NCBI GenBank assembly: GCA_041395945.1
Contig: JAWKZN010000001.1
Span: forward strand, 992,001 to 1,056,000
Length of the DNA stretch: 64,000 bases
Direction: 5' to 3'
Origin: Pseudomonadales bacterium
Lineage (GTDB): Bacteria > Pseudomonadota > Gammaproteobacteria > Pseudomonadales > Azotimanducaceae
The notes beneath the pieces are model-generated. The model was not told the origin of the DNA and searched no databases. It saw only the letters and a list, made by a program, of their open reading frames with translations. Positions within the stretch are counted from its first letter, which is position 1. The number at the start of each line of letters is the position of its first letter. The translations under genes were made by a program, and so were the position numbers. Shown piece after piece: positions 16,749-24,363 of the stretch.

Positions 16749-17285
16749 ATGAATACCCGCACCGACGAGCTATTCCGGTACCGGGAGCTGGCGCATCAGA
16801 AGGCGCGCATCCTGCGTTCCATCGTCCTGCGGGATCTGCCTCGACTGGCCGCGGCGATCGGCAGTGGGCCTGAGGATTCTGATGCGGAACTGAAAGTAGC
16901 GGTGACTTTCCGGAACGATTCCGAAGGGGACGTCTGGGCAGTCGGCACCGCGGCCGGTCGCCTTGCCCTGGTTTGCCAGGGCTGCGCTGAACGGGTGGGC
17001 CATGCGCTGGAAATTGAATTCGCGGTATGTGTCGTGGATTCCGATCAGCGGGCGGCCGAACTGCAGGACCGTGATGTGATGGTGGTCGAAGGCGAGGGGC
17101 TTTCCCTCACGGATCTCATCGAAGACGAATTGCTGCTGCAGCTGCCCGAGCGGCTGTGTACCGCGCAGCCCTGTGAACGTTCGCTGCAGCTCGCCTACCC
17201 GGCTGCAGCGGATCGACCGTTTCAGGGGCTTGAAAGTCTGAAGGCGGCGCTGCGATCTGAAAGCGGCGGCAGAGAGGAAGAATAA
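16749..17285 (+). CDS. yceD: YceD/DUF177 protein (23S rRNA accumulation factor)
   Basis: A 178-residue DUF177 protein. The family is linked to 23S rRNA accumulation and almost always sits directly before rpmF, as it does here. The conserved cysteine region is visible at LVCQGC (Cys76, Cys79), followed by the acidic DLIEDELLLQLP segment typical of the family. The ATG at 16749 is chosen because a strong promoter -10 overlaps the other in-frame ATG at 16737. The C-terminus ends in acidic residues. The molecular activity is not known. Confidence 0.9.
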   Translation: MNTRTDELFRYRELAHQKARILRSIVLRDLPRLAAAIGSGPEDSDAELKVAVTFRNDSEGDVWAVGTAAGRLALVCQGCAERVGHALEIEFAVCVVDSDQRAAELQDRDVMVVEGEGLSLTDLIEDELLLQLPERLCTAQPCERSLQLAYPAAADRPFQGLESLKAALRSESGGREEE

Positions 17286-17338
17286 GCGTGTACCGGATAC
17301 CCGCGGCGCTTGAGTACAGTCGCGGGGAATGTGGAGCC

Positions 17339-17371
17339 GCTGAATAAGCTGAATAAGCTGAATAAGCTGAA
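17339..17371 (+). repeat. 9-bp tandem repeat in the yceD-rpmF spacer
   Basis: Three perfect GCTGAATAA units followed by a partial GCTGAA lie about 30 bases upstream of rpmF. Each unit contains TGA and TAA, so nothing is translated through it in those frames. It may be a slippage-prone microsatellite in the rpmF leader. Confidence 0.85.
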
Positions 17372-17401
17372 AGGCGGAATAAACAGATAGACGGAGGTCC
17401 C

Positions 17402-17578
17402 ATGGCGGTCCAGCAGAACAGAAAATCACGTAGCAGACGCGACATGCGCCGCTCCCACGATGCAGTGAGCAATCCTACTCTCTCCATCGATCCCACCAGT
17501 GGTGAAACACACCGTCGGCACCATGTGACCGCGGACGGGTTCTATAAAGGTAAGAAGGTCATCGATCGGGACGAATGA
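17402..17578 (+). CDS. rpmF: 50S ribosomal protein L32
   Basis: A 58-residue basic protein beginning MAVQQNRKSRSRRDMRRSHD and containing GETHRRHHVTADGFYKGKKV, which is unmistakably bacterial L32 of the large ribosomal subunit. It lacks the CxxC pairs of zinc-binding L32 forms, as usual in gammaproteobacteria. AGGAGG-like sequence ACGGAGG precedes the ATG. It follows yceD as expected. In E. coli and Pseudomonas plsX comes next; here fabD starts only 34 bases later. Confidence 0.97.
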   Translation: MAVQQNRKSRSRRDMRRSHDAVSNPTLSIDPTSGETHRRHHVTADGFYKGKKVIDRDE

Positions 17579-17612
17579 GTCTTCCCAGACTTTCCAGACG
17601 CGGGAGGTTCGA

Positions 17613-18533
17613 GTGAGTCTCGGTTTTCTGTTTCCTGGCCAGGGTTCCCAGACGGTTGGCATGCTTGCCGAACTCGCTGCTGCGTTTCCGATCATCGGTG
17701 AAACCTTCGCCGAGGCAGATGATGCACTGAGCCTGCCGTTGACCCGGATCGTCCAGGAGGGTCCTGCCGAGCGCCTGAGCGAAACCGAAATCACCCAGCC
17801 TGCTCTGCTCACGAGCAGTGTAGCGCTCTGGCGACTGTGGCAGTCCCGTGGTGGCGCGGTCCCGGTACTGTTTGCCGGCCACAGCCTCGGCGAATACTCG
17901 GCGCTGGTCTGCGGCGGGGCCATTTCCTTCGCGGATGGTGTGCGCCTGGTGCATCAGCGCGGGCGCCTCATGCAGCAGGCTGTACCCCGCGGTGAAGGGG
18001 CCATGGCGGCGATACTCGGCCTCGACGACGAAACCGTGGCACAGTGCTGTGCGCGGGTCGACGGAGTGGTGAGTCCCGCCAATTTCAACGCGCCGAGTCA
18101 GGTTGTGATAGCGGGCAGTGCGGCTGCGGTCGCCGCTGCGGTTGCGCAGTGCACAACCGCCGGTGCTAAGCGGGCGGTAGAGCTGAATGTCAGTGGCCCT
18201 TTTCACTGCGCCCTGATGTCTCCGGTGAGAGAACCGTTCGCGCAGGAACTGGCGCGCATTACCCTCGCCATGCCTGCCATACCGGTGGTTCACAACGTCG
18301 ATGCCGCTACCGCCGGAGATACCGGTGAGTTGCGGGAAAAGCTCCTTGAGCAGCTGGCACGTCCCGTGCTCTGGACCCGCTGTGTGGAGCAGATGATTGC
18401 GGCCGGAGTCGATCGCTTTGTCGAATGCGGCCCGGGTAAAGTTCTGAGTGGTCTGGTCAAACGTATCGATCGGACAAAGGTTGTGCACAATGTGGACTCC
18501 AGTGCCGGCCTCGAAGAAGCACTCAGCGGATAA
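17613..18533 (+). CDS. fabD: Malonyl-CoA:ACP transacylase
   Basis: FabD loads malonyl groups from CoA onto acyl carrier protein for fatty acid synthesis. The 306-residue sequence has the N-terminal FLFPGQGSQTVGML, catalytic Ser91 in GHSLGEY, the active-site His in SGPFHCALM, and the C-terminal ECGPGKVLSGL. Start is GTG at 17613 behind a good GGGAGG. It leads fabG, acpP and fabF, all in the same direction. plsX and fabH are absent between rpmF and fabD. Confidence 0.96.
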   Translation: MSLGFLFPGQGSQTVGMLAELAAAFPIIGETFAEADDALSLPLTRIVQEGPAERLSETEITQPALLTSSVALWRLWQSRGGAVPVLFAGHSLGEYSALVCGGAISFADGVRLVHQRGRLMQQAVPRGEGAMAAILGLDDETVAQCCARVDGVVSPANFNAPSQVVIAGSAAAVAAAVAQCTTAGAKRAVELNVSGPFHCALMSPVREPFAQELARITLAMPAIPVVHNVDAATAGDTGELREKLLEQLARPVLWTRCVEQMIAAGVDRFVECGPGKVLSGLVKRIDRTKVVHNVDSSAGLEEALSG

Positions 18534-18544
18534 ACAAAGTTCAT

Positions 18545-18569
18545 CGGTGTGGGTTCGATTGCCACACCG
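18545..18569 (+). other. Hairpin in the fabD-fabG spacer
   Basis: CGGTGTGG and CCACACCG form a perfect 8-bp stem with a 9-base loop, 26 bases before the fabG start. There is no T-run, so termination is unlikely. It may stabilise or process the message. Confidence 0.45.
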
Positions 18570-18595
18570 GACAGAAGAGCAGCTGGGGGATCCGG

Positions 18596-19324
18596 GTGGG
18601 GGAAAGAAGAGTCGCGCTGGTGACGGGTGCGTCGCGGGGAATCGGGCTGGCCATTGCTGATGCACTGAGCCGGGATCACCTGGTGATCGGCACCGCTACC
18701 AGCGAAGCTGGTGCCGCTGCCATTGCCGATCGGCTGGCAGACCGGGGCCGCGGCATCGTGATGCAGCTGAATGAAGCAGAATCGATTGAATCTGCGCTCG
18801 CAGAACTTGCGCAAGCCGGGCTTGTACCTCTCATCCTGGTGAACAATGCCGGAATCACCCGGGATAATCTCATGCTGCGCATGAAGCCGGAGGAGTGGAG
18901 CGAGGTGATCGACACCAATCTCACCGGACTCTATCGGCTGGTGAAGCCTCTGCTGCGCGGCATGATGAAAGCCCGCTGGGGACGCATCATCAGCTTGAGT
19001 TCGGTGGTGGCGAGAATGGGTAATCCAGGCCAGAGCAACTATGTGGCAAGCAAAGCGGGCATCGAGGGATTCACCCGGGCGCTGGCACAGGAAGTCGGGT
19101 CTCGCGGCATCACGGTCAATGCAGTCGCTCCCGGTTTCATTGAGACAGATATGACAGCAGCTTTGCCGGAGGAACAGGTGGCCCAGATGCTGAGCCGGAT
19201 TCCCGTCGGGCGGATGGGCAGTGCGGTTGAAGTAGCTGATGCGGTCAGCTTCCTTGCAAGCGAAAATTCCGGATACATCACCGGTACGACGCTGCAGATC
19301 AATGGCGGTCTGCATATGAGTTGA
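18596..19324 (+). CDS. fabG: 3-oxoacyl-ACP reductase
   Basis: FabG reduces 3-oxoacyl-ACP with NADPH in each round of fatty acid elongation. Its 242 residues show the Rossmann motif TGASRGIG (10-17), NNAG (83-86), catalytic Ser136, Tyr149 and Lys153 (NYVASKAG), and the C-terminal ITGTTLQINGGLHM typical of true FabG. Start is GTG at 18596 with GGGGGA upstream. It lies between fabD and acpP as in most proteobacteria, which separates it from the other SDR genes in this window. Confidence 0.95.
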   Translation: MGERRVALVTGASRGIGLAIADALSRDHLVIGTATSEAGAAAIADRLADRGRGIVMQLNEAESIESALAELAQAGLVPLILVNNAGITRDNLMLRMKPEEWSEVIDTNLTGLYRLVKPLLRGMMKARWGRIISLSSVVARMGNPGQSNYVASKAGIEGFTRALAQEVGSRGITVNAVAPGFIETDMTAALPEEQVAQMLSRIPVGRMGSAVEVADAVSFLASENSGYITGTTLQINGGLHMS

Positions 19325-19334
19325 ATGGTATCCG

Positions 19335-19385
19335 CATCTTCCAGCGGGGCCCCTTTTAAGGGTGGGGCACCTGCACAGGAAGATG
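19335..19385 (+). other. Nested inverted repeat between fabG and acpP
   Basis: CATCTTCC (19335-19342) pairs with GGAAGATG (19378-19385). Inside, GCCCC (19349-19353) pairs with GGGGC (19364-19368). The result is a two-level stem just after the fabG stop. It could stop or protect the upstream transcript so that acpP is expressed separately. Confidence 0.5.
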
Positions 19386-19448
19386 TGAGTACCGGAAAGG
19401 GCGTGTGAGAGCATGCCAACAGTGGACGCATGTCAATTGGCGTGTTGT

Positions 19449-19476
19449 CTTGAATTGGGTGGGGGCGGTCTATAGA
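19449..19476 (+). promoter_or_regulatory. Possible acpP promoter
   Basis: CTTGAA/TTGAAT around 19449-19455 and TATAGA (19471-19476) are spaced 15-16 bases apart, 50 bases before the acpP ATG. A private promoter would fit the very high demand for ACP. The -35 is imperfect and the spacing slightly short. Confidence 0.4.
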
Positions 19477-19525
19477 ATTCGCCTCGCCCTGCACCCCAGG
19501 AACCAGATTGGGAGAACCCTGCGTA

Positions 19526-19759
19526 ATGAGCAGTGTAGAAGAACGCGTCAAAAAGTTGATCTGTGAGCAGCTCGGTGTCAAAGAAGACGAGGTCAAGGAC
19601 GATGCGTCGTTCGTAGAAGACCTGGGTGCCGATTCCCTCGACACGGTTGAACTGGTGATGGCTCTTGAAGAAGAGTTTGAAACAGAGATTCCCGATGAGG
19701 AAGCTGAGAAGATCACGACTGTCAAAGAAGCCGTAGATTACATACTGGCCCACCAGTAG
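19526..19759 (+). CDS. acpP: Acyl carrier protein
   Basis: A 77-residue acidic four-helix protein that carries fatty acyl chains on a phosphopantetheine arm attached to Ser37 in GADSLDTVEL. The sequence is textbook AcpP. The ATG at 19526 follows a GGGAGA site; the frame is open a little further upstream, but the extra residues are not part of the family. It is flanked by a nested dyad upstream and a long hairpin downstream, suggesting that its transcript is partly independent of fabG and fabF. Confidence 0.98.
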   Translation: MSSVEERVKKLICEQLGVKEDEVKDDASFVEDLGADSLDTVELVMALEEEFETEIPDEEAEKITTVKEAVDYILAHQ

Positions 19760-19782
19760 CCCGCATATTCAAACCTGACCCG

Positions 19783-19819
19783 AGAAGCCGCATCTACTTG
19801 AACGGGTAGAGCGGCTTCT
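19783..19819 (+). terminator. Hairpin attenuator between acpP and fabF
   Basis: AGAAGCCGC (19783-19791) pairs perfectly with GCGGCTTCT (19811-19819). After a one-base bulge, an inner TCTAC/GTAGA stem (19793-19797, 19806-19810) closes an 8-base loop. The stem totals 14 bp. Only a short T-rich end follows, so it may be a partial terminator or an RNA-stabilising 3' end for acpP. Confidence 0.6.
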
Positions 19820-19855
19820 TGCGTATTGGGGTCCGGTGGTTCTAGGATCGCAACC

Positions 19856-21091
19856 ATGACCAAGCGACGTGTAGTGGTGACCGGCCTGGGGATTCTTTCC
19901 CCGATCGGCTCCAGTGTGCCCAAGGCCTGGGAAAATGCAGTGAACGGTGTGAGCGGTGCGAATCGAATCGAGAGTTTCGATGCCACCGATTTCAGCGTGA
20001 AGATCTGTGCATCCGTTAAAGACTTCGATGCCAGCGTCTATTTCGACACGAAGGAAGTCCGTCGTCTTGATGCCTTCATTCAGTACGGAATGGCTGCGGG
20101 GATTCAGGCGATAGAGGATTCCGGCATCGGTGCGATGCCCGCAAATGCGGATCGAATCGGCGTCGCCATAGGCTCTGGAATTGGCGGCATTAACACCATT
20201 GAAGATACCCATTCTGTCCTGCTCAAAAGCGGTCCCCGCCGGGTCTCGCCGTTTTTCGTGCCGGCGAGTGTGATCAACATGATTTCGGGAAATCTCTCCA
20301 TCCGTTACGGACTCAAGGGACCGAACCTTGCGGTGGTGACCGCCTGTACCACAGGCACACACAACATCGGCCTCGGCGGACGCCTGATCCAGTATGGTGA
20401 TGCGGATGTGATGGTGGTGGGTGGCGCAGAACAGGCTACCTCGCCGATCACCATGGCTGCGTTTGCATCCATGAAGGCACTGTCAAGTCGCAACGATGAT
20501 CCGGAACGTGCGAGTCGTCCCTGGGACAGTGACCGGGATGGCTTCCTGCTTGGAGACGGTGCAGGCGCACTTGTCCTCGAGGAGTATGAGCATGCGAAAG
20601 CGCGCGGTGCGAAGATTTACTGCGAACTCGTCGGTTTCGGAATGAGCGGCGATGCATTCCATATCACCAGTCCGGCGGAAGATGGTGATGGGGCGGTGCG
20701 CTCGATGCGCAATGCCATCGCGGATGCCGGCATGGCAGCGGATGAAATCGACTATATCAACGCCCATGGCACTTCAACTCCGCAGGGAGATGTCGCTGAG
20801 ACCAAGGCGATCAAGCAGGTCTTTGGCGCGGATACACGGGTGATGGTGAGTTCGTCGAAGTCGATGATCGGCCACCTGCTCGGTGCGGCGGGTGCTGTCG
20901 AGGCCGTCTTCTCAGTGCTGTCGGTGCATCACGATGTGATCACACCGACAATCAATCTCGATAATCCGGGCGAAGGCTGCGATCTGGATTATGTCCCTCA
21001 CACAGCAAGACAGACGACGGTGCGCGCGGCGCTGTCGAACTCCTTCGGATTCGGCGGCACCAACGGTACGGTGGTGTTCCGGAAGATCTGA
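19856..21091 (+). CDS. fabF: 3-oxoacyl-ACP synthase II
   Basis: FabF condenses malonyl-ACP with acyl-ACP and controls the palmitoleate to vaccenate step. The 411-residue protein has the thiolase-fold triad: Cys164 in VTACTTGTHNIG, His in NAHGTSTPQGD and His in SMIGHLLGAAG, plus the GFGGTNG C-terminal loop. ATG at 19856 is used because MTKRRVVVTGLG is the typical FabF start. It is downstream of acpP and its hairpin. The next gene is mltG; the pabC usually found between them is missing. Confidence 0.96.
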   Translation: MTKRRVVVTGLGILSPIGSSVPKAWENAVNGVSGANRIESFDATDFSVKICASVKDFDASVYFDTKEVRRLDAFIQYGMAAGIQAIEDSGIGAMPANADRIGVAIGSGIGGINTIEDTHSVLLKSGPRRVSPFFVPASVINMISGNLSIRYGLKGPNLAVVTACTTGTHNIGLGGRLIQYGDADVMVVGGAEQATSPITMAAFASMKALSSRNDDPERASRPWDSDRDGFLLGDGAGALVLEEYEHAKARGAKIYCELVGFGMSGDAFHITSPAEDGDGAVRSMRNAIADAGMAADEIDYINAHGTSTPQGDVAETKAIKQVFGADTRVMVSSSKSMIGHLLGAAGAVEAVFSVLSVHHDVITPTINLDNPGEGCDLDYVPHTARQTTVRAALSNSFGFGGTNGTVVFRKI

Positions 21092-21234
21092 TTCCGGGGC
21101 GAGGAGCTGCGCCTGTGGATACCGCGCGATCCGCATCACGCCGCGCCGTGCGTAACGCCGGTACCATCCGCTGAGTCCTGGCTACCTGAGCAGAGGCTGC
21201 CGAAATGTTCGCTACAGTCCACTAGAATAACCTG

Positions 21235-22233
21235 GTGAGAACACTCATCAAGATACTGGCAGGGATTGCGGGAACACTGGTTCTGCTGCTGTCGGCGGTG
21301 ATCGGTTACTCCTGGTACTGGCAGGACCAGCCGCTGTCGATTGCAGCCGAGACCCGGGTTGAACTGCACAAAGGCGAAGCGTTCCGCGGCTTCGCGAACA
21401 TGCTCGCCGAAACCGGAGTGATAGAACATCCCCTGCTCTGGACACTGCATGCGCGCATCACCGGATCGGCACGCCGGGTGCAGGCGGGTGAGTATCTGGT
21501 CGGACCGATGGACACTCCGGCCACCCTGGTTGAGCGCCTCGTGCGCGGAGATGTGATCGGCTACGAAGTGCAGCTGATCGAAGGCTGGACGGTGCGGCAG
21601 GTACTTGCGCGACTGGCGAACACCCCCGAGCTGCGGCAGACTCTGGCGGGTGCGGATGAGCTGACACTGCTCGGTGCTCTGGGTCTGCCGGAAGGTCATG
21701 CGGAGGGGATGTTCTTTCCGGACACCTATACGTTTTCCCGGGGCATGTCTGATGCAGACATCCTGCGCAGTGCCTATCGCAAGCTCCAGGACGAATTAAG
21801 CCGTGCCTGGGAGACGCGCGCCGCCGGGCTTCCTTACTCGACGCCTTATGAAGGTCTGATCGTGGCCTCGCTTGTCGAGAAGGAAACCGGACGTGAAGAA
21901 GACCGGCCCCACATTGCACAGGTATTCGTCAGTCGCCTGCAGGAGGGCATGCGCCTGCAGACTGACCCGAGTGTCATTTACGGGGTGGGGGCGCACTTCG
22001 ATGGCAATCTCACCCGCACCCATCTGCGTGCGGATACGCCTTACAACACGTATACCCGTAGAGGTCTGCCACCGACGCCGATCGCTCTGGTGGGGACCCG
22101 GTCCCTGACCGCGGCCATGCATCCTGCCGAAGGTGATTATCTGTTCTTCGTCTCGCGAGGCGACGGTACCAGCGAGTTTTCCATCAGTCTCGAAGACCAC
22201 GAGGCCGCTGTTCGCAAGTATCAGCTCAGATGA
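21235..22233 (+). CDS. mltG: Endolytic murein transglycosylase MltG
   Basis: MltG (YceG) is an inner-membrane enzyme that cuts nascent glycan strands and so ends their synthesis. The 332-residue protein has one N-terminal membrane helix (about 7-27), a LysM-like segment, and the YceG catalytic domain with Glu215 in ASLVEKETG; YNTYTRRGLPPTPI is also diagnostic. GTG at 21235 is the likely start. The stop overlaps the tmk ATG by four bases, giving the standard mltG-tmk-holB chain. Confidence 0.95.
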   Translation: MRTLIKILAGIAGTLVLLLSAVIGYSWYWQDQPLSIAAETRVELHKGEAFRGFANMLAETGVIEHPLLWTLHARITGSARRVQAGEYLVGPMDTPATLVERLVRGDVIGYEVQLIEGWTVRQVLARLANTPELRQTLAGADELTLLGALGLPEGHAEGMFFPDTYTFSRGMSDADILRSAYRKLQDELSRAWETRAAGLPYSTPYEGLIVASLVEKETGREEDRPHIAQVFVSRLQEGMRLQTDPSVIYGVGAHFDGNLTRTHLRADTPYNTYTRRGLPPTPIALVGTRSLTAAMHPAEGDYLFFVSRGDGTSEFSISLEDHEAAVRKYQLR

Positions 22234-22856
22234 CCGGGCGATTCATTACGCTGGAAGGGGGAGAAGGGGTGGGCAAGTCCACCAATGCCGCGCTGGTTGC
22301 GGAACTGATCCGCGAGGCGGGCCATCCGGTGGTGGCCACCCGGGAACCCGGAGGTACTCCGCTGGCAGAGCAGATCCGTGATCTGCTGCTGGATGTGCGC
22401 GACGAGGTGGTTGCGGATGAGACGGAACTGCTGCTGGTCTTCGCAGCCCGTGCCCAGCATCTGGCTCGGGTGATACGACCCGCGCTGCAGCGCGGTGACT
22501 GGGTGGTCTGTGATCGCTTCACCGATGCCAGCTATGCCTATCAGGGTGGCGGACGGGGTATGGACACGGCCACCATTGCCGTACTCGAGCGGCTCGTGCA
22601 CGGCGATCTGCAGCCTGATCTGACCATTTATCTGGATGTCCCGGTGCCGGTTTCCCGGCAACGGATCAGCGACCGGCCTCATGACCGTTTCGAGCAGGAA
22701 CAGACCGGCTTTTTCGAAAGAGTCCGGGCAAGCTATCTCGACCGGGCAAAAGCCGACGGCCGCTTCCGGGTCATCGATGCGGAGCAGGGTCTCGATGCAG
22801 TGCAGGCACAGATTCGCAGGGTGCTGACCGATTACCTGAGCAAAAAGCGCACGTGA
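22230..22856 (+). CDS. tmk: Thymidylate kinase
   Basis: Tmk phosphorylates dTMP to dTDP for DNA synthesis. The 208-residue protein has the P-loop EGGEGVGKST (9-18), the DR(F/Y) motif in VVCDRFTDASYAYQGGGRG, and a LID region with SDRPHDRFE, typical of the type II (E. coli-like) enzyme. The start overlaps the mltG stop, and its stop overlaps the holB GTG, so the genes are translationally coupled. Confidence 0.97.
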   Translation: MTGRFITLEGGEGVGKSTNAALVAELIREAGHPVVATREPGGTPLAEQIRDLLLDVRDEVVADETELLLVFAARAQHLARVIRPALQRGDWVVCDRFTDASYAYQGGGRGMDTATIAVLERLVHGDLQPDLTIYLDVPVPVSRQRISDRPHDRFEQEQTGFFERVRASYLDRAKADGRFRVIDAEQGLDAVQAQIRRVLTDYLSKKRT

Positions 22857-23743
22857 GCCTGCTGCCCTGGCACGAGCGCACGATCGCCGAGTTTGACAGC
22901 CTCCGCACATCCGGCCGACTCCCCCATGGTCTGCTGATCCATGGTCCGGAAGGCTGGGGCGATCGACAGCTGGCCAACCGCCTGGCACTGCGGCTGCTCG
23001 GCATGGATGAAACGGCAGATGCCCGGATGATCGCCCACCCCGATCTGCACTGGGTGCAGCCGGATGGGGCGGTGATCAAGGTGGACGATATTCGTGCGCT
23101 GGCCGGATTTGCCGTCGGTACACGGCAGAGTGCGCCCTGTAAGGTGGCCGTGGTGGAAAGTGCACACCTGCTCAATCTCAATGCGGCCAACGCCCTGCTC
23201 AAAACACTCGAGGAGCCGCCGCGAGACACGTACCTCCTGCTGGCCACATCCCGGCGCGGGCGCCTGCTGCCGACAATTGTCAGTCGCTGCCAGGCGCTTG
23301 GCATGCACCCGGATTCCGCGCTGGCAATGAACTGGCTGCAGGAGCAGACGGCGGAGACGGCAGCCGCACTGGCAGCGAGGTTGTTCGAATATGGCGGCGC
23401 GCCGCTTCCGGTCGCCGCCGCGCTCGAGCAGGAGGAATCGCTGCTGCTTGACGCGTTACACCGTGTCGGGCGTTCGTCAGCCGCCACGGCGGAACTCGGT
23501 GATCTCCTGGCGCTGGATCCGGAACAACTCACCGGGCGCTGGTACCGGTATTGCGCAGCACTCCTGGCAGGCGAGGGTCCGATTGCGGCACTGCAGCCGG
23601 TGGATGAGGCCGCGCTGTGCGGGTTCGTGGATGAGCTCGTGGGGGTGCGCCGGCAACTGCTGTTCACAAACTCCGCCAATGCCCGCCTGCTGGTCGAGCG
23701 TCTGGCGGTACGCTGGCGTCTGGTCTGTCAGGGGAATGCCTGA
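22853..23743 (+). CDS. holB: DNA polymerase III delta' subunit
   Basis: Delta' is a clamp-loader subunit that helps load the beta sliding clamp onto DNA. The 296-residue protein shows LLIHGPEGWGD, NAANALLKTLEEPP and LLPTIVSRCQ (SRC motif), all typical of HolB. The zinc-binding module with four cysteines, present in E. coli delta' between helices of the first domain, is missing: the protein runs from LGMDETADARMIAHPDLHWV without any CxxC. Start is GTG, overlapping the tmk stop. Confidence 0.93.
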   Translation: MSLLPWHERTIAEFDSLRTSGRLPHGLLIHGPEGWGDRQLANRLALRLLGMDETADARMIAHPDLHWVQPDGAVIKVDDIRALAGFAVGTRQSAPCKVAVVESAHLLNLNAANALLKTLEEPPRDTYLLLATSRRGRLLPTIVSRCQALGMHPDSALAMNWLQEQTAETAAALAARLFEYGGAPLPVAAALEQEESLLLDALHRVGRSSAATAELGDLLALDPEQLTGRWYRYCAALLAGEGPIAALQPVDEAALCGFVDELVGVRRQLLFTNSANARLLVERLAVRWRLVCQGNA

Positions 23744-23840
23744 TCGCCATACGGAAGCCGCGCAGTGTGAATATATTTGTCAATATTTGCGCTGGGCCCT
23801 GCAGATGGACGCATTCGTGAAGCGGATCACGGGCGGAGCA

Positions 23841-23876
23841 TTGACAGTCCAGGGGCGCCGGTAAAGACTGTCCAGG
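23841..23876 (+). promoter_or_regulatory. Possible promoter with direct repeats before the PilZ gene
   Basis: A perfect TTGACA (23841-23846) is followed after 15 bases by TAAAGA (23862-23867). GACAGTCCAGG (23843-23853) and GACTGTCCAGG (23866-23876) repeat 23 bases apart, and GACAGTC/GACTGTC are also inverted. The 263-base holB-pilZ spacer thus may carry a regulated start for pilZ-tatD. Confidence 0.4.
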
Positions 23877-24006
23877 CGTCGAATCCCCGGCCTGGCCAGG
23901 TGATCCGGGCGCGGACTCGGATTGAAAATCCCTTCGCAGGGCGACTTCGACCGTCTCGATCTCCAGTGTTTTCGACGCTCGAGGCAGCAACAAGGACTGA
24001 GGCTCA

Positions 24007-24357
24007 ATGGCAGGCAAGCGCGGCGCGAGAAACGGCATTCTCTCTCTGGCCATCAAGGACAAGGCGGTGCTTTACGCTGCCTATATGCCTTTCATCCGCA
24101 ACGGTGGCCTCTTCATCCCGACCAAGAAAGAATACGATCTCGGTGATGAAGTCTTCATGCTGCTCAATCTCATGGACGAAGCCGAAAAGCTGCCCGTCGC
24201 CGGCAAGGTGGTCTGGATCACGCCCAAGGGGGCAGGTGGTACCAAGGCTGCCGGAATCGGTGTGCAGTTCAATGACCAGGACGATGTGGCGCGCTCGAAG
24301 ATCGAAACCTATCTGGCCGGTGCCCTCCAGTCGGATCGTCATACCCATACCATGTGA
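24007..24357 (+). CDS. pilZ: PilZ-domain protein, type IV pilus type
   Basis: A 116-residue single-domain PilZ protein equivalent to Pseudomonas PilZ, which lies in the same holB-pilZ-tatD order and is needed for type IV pilus biogenesis. IRNGGLFIPTKKEYDLGDEVFMLL and GIGVQF are characteristic. The RxxxR part of the cyclic-di-GMP site is not evident, consistent with canonical PilZ not binding the nucleotide. ATG at 24007 follows an AAGGA site. tatD starts six bases after its stop. Confidence 0.92.
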   Translation: MAGKRGARNGILSLAIKDKAVLYAAYMPFIRNGGLFIPTKKEYDLGDEVFMLLNLMDEAEKLPVAGKVVWITPKGAGGTKAAGIGVQFNDQDDVARSKIETYLAGALQSDRHTHTM

Positions 24358-24363
24358 TCGACC

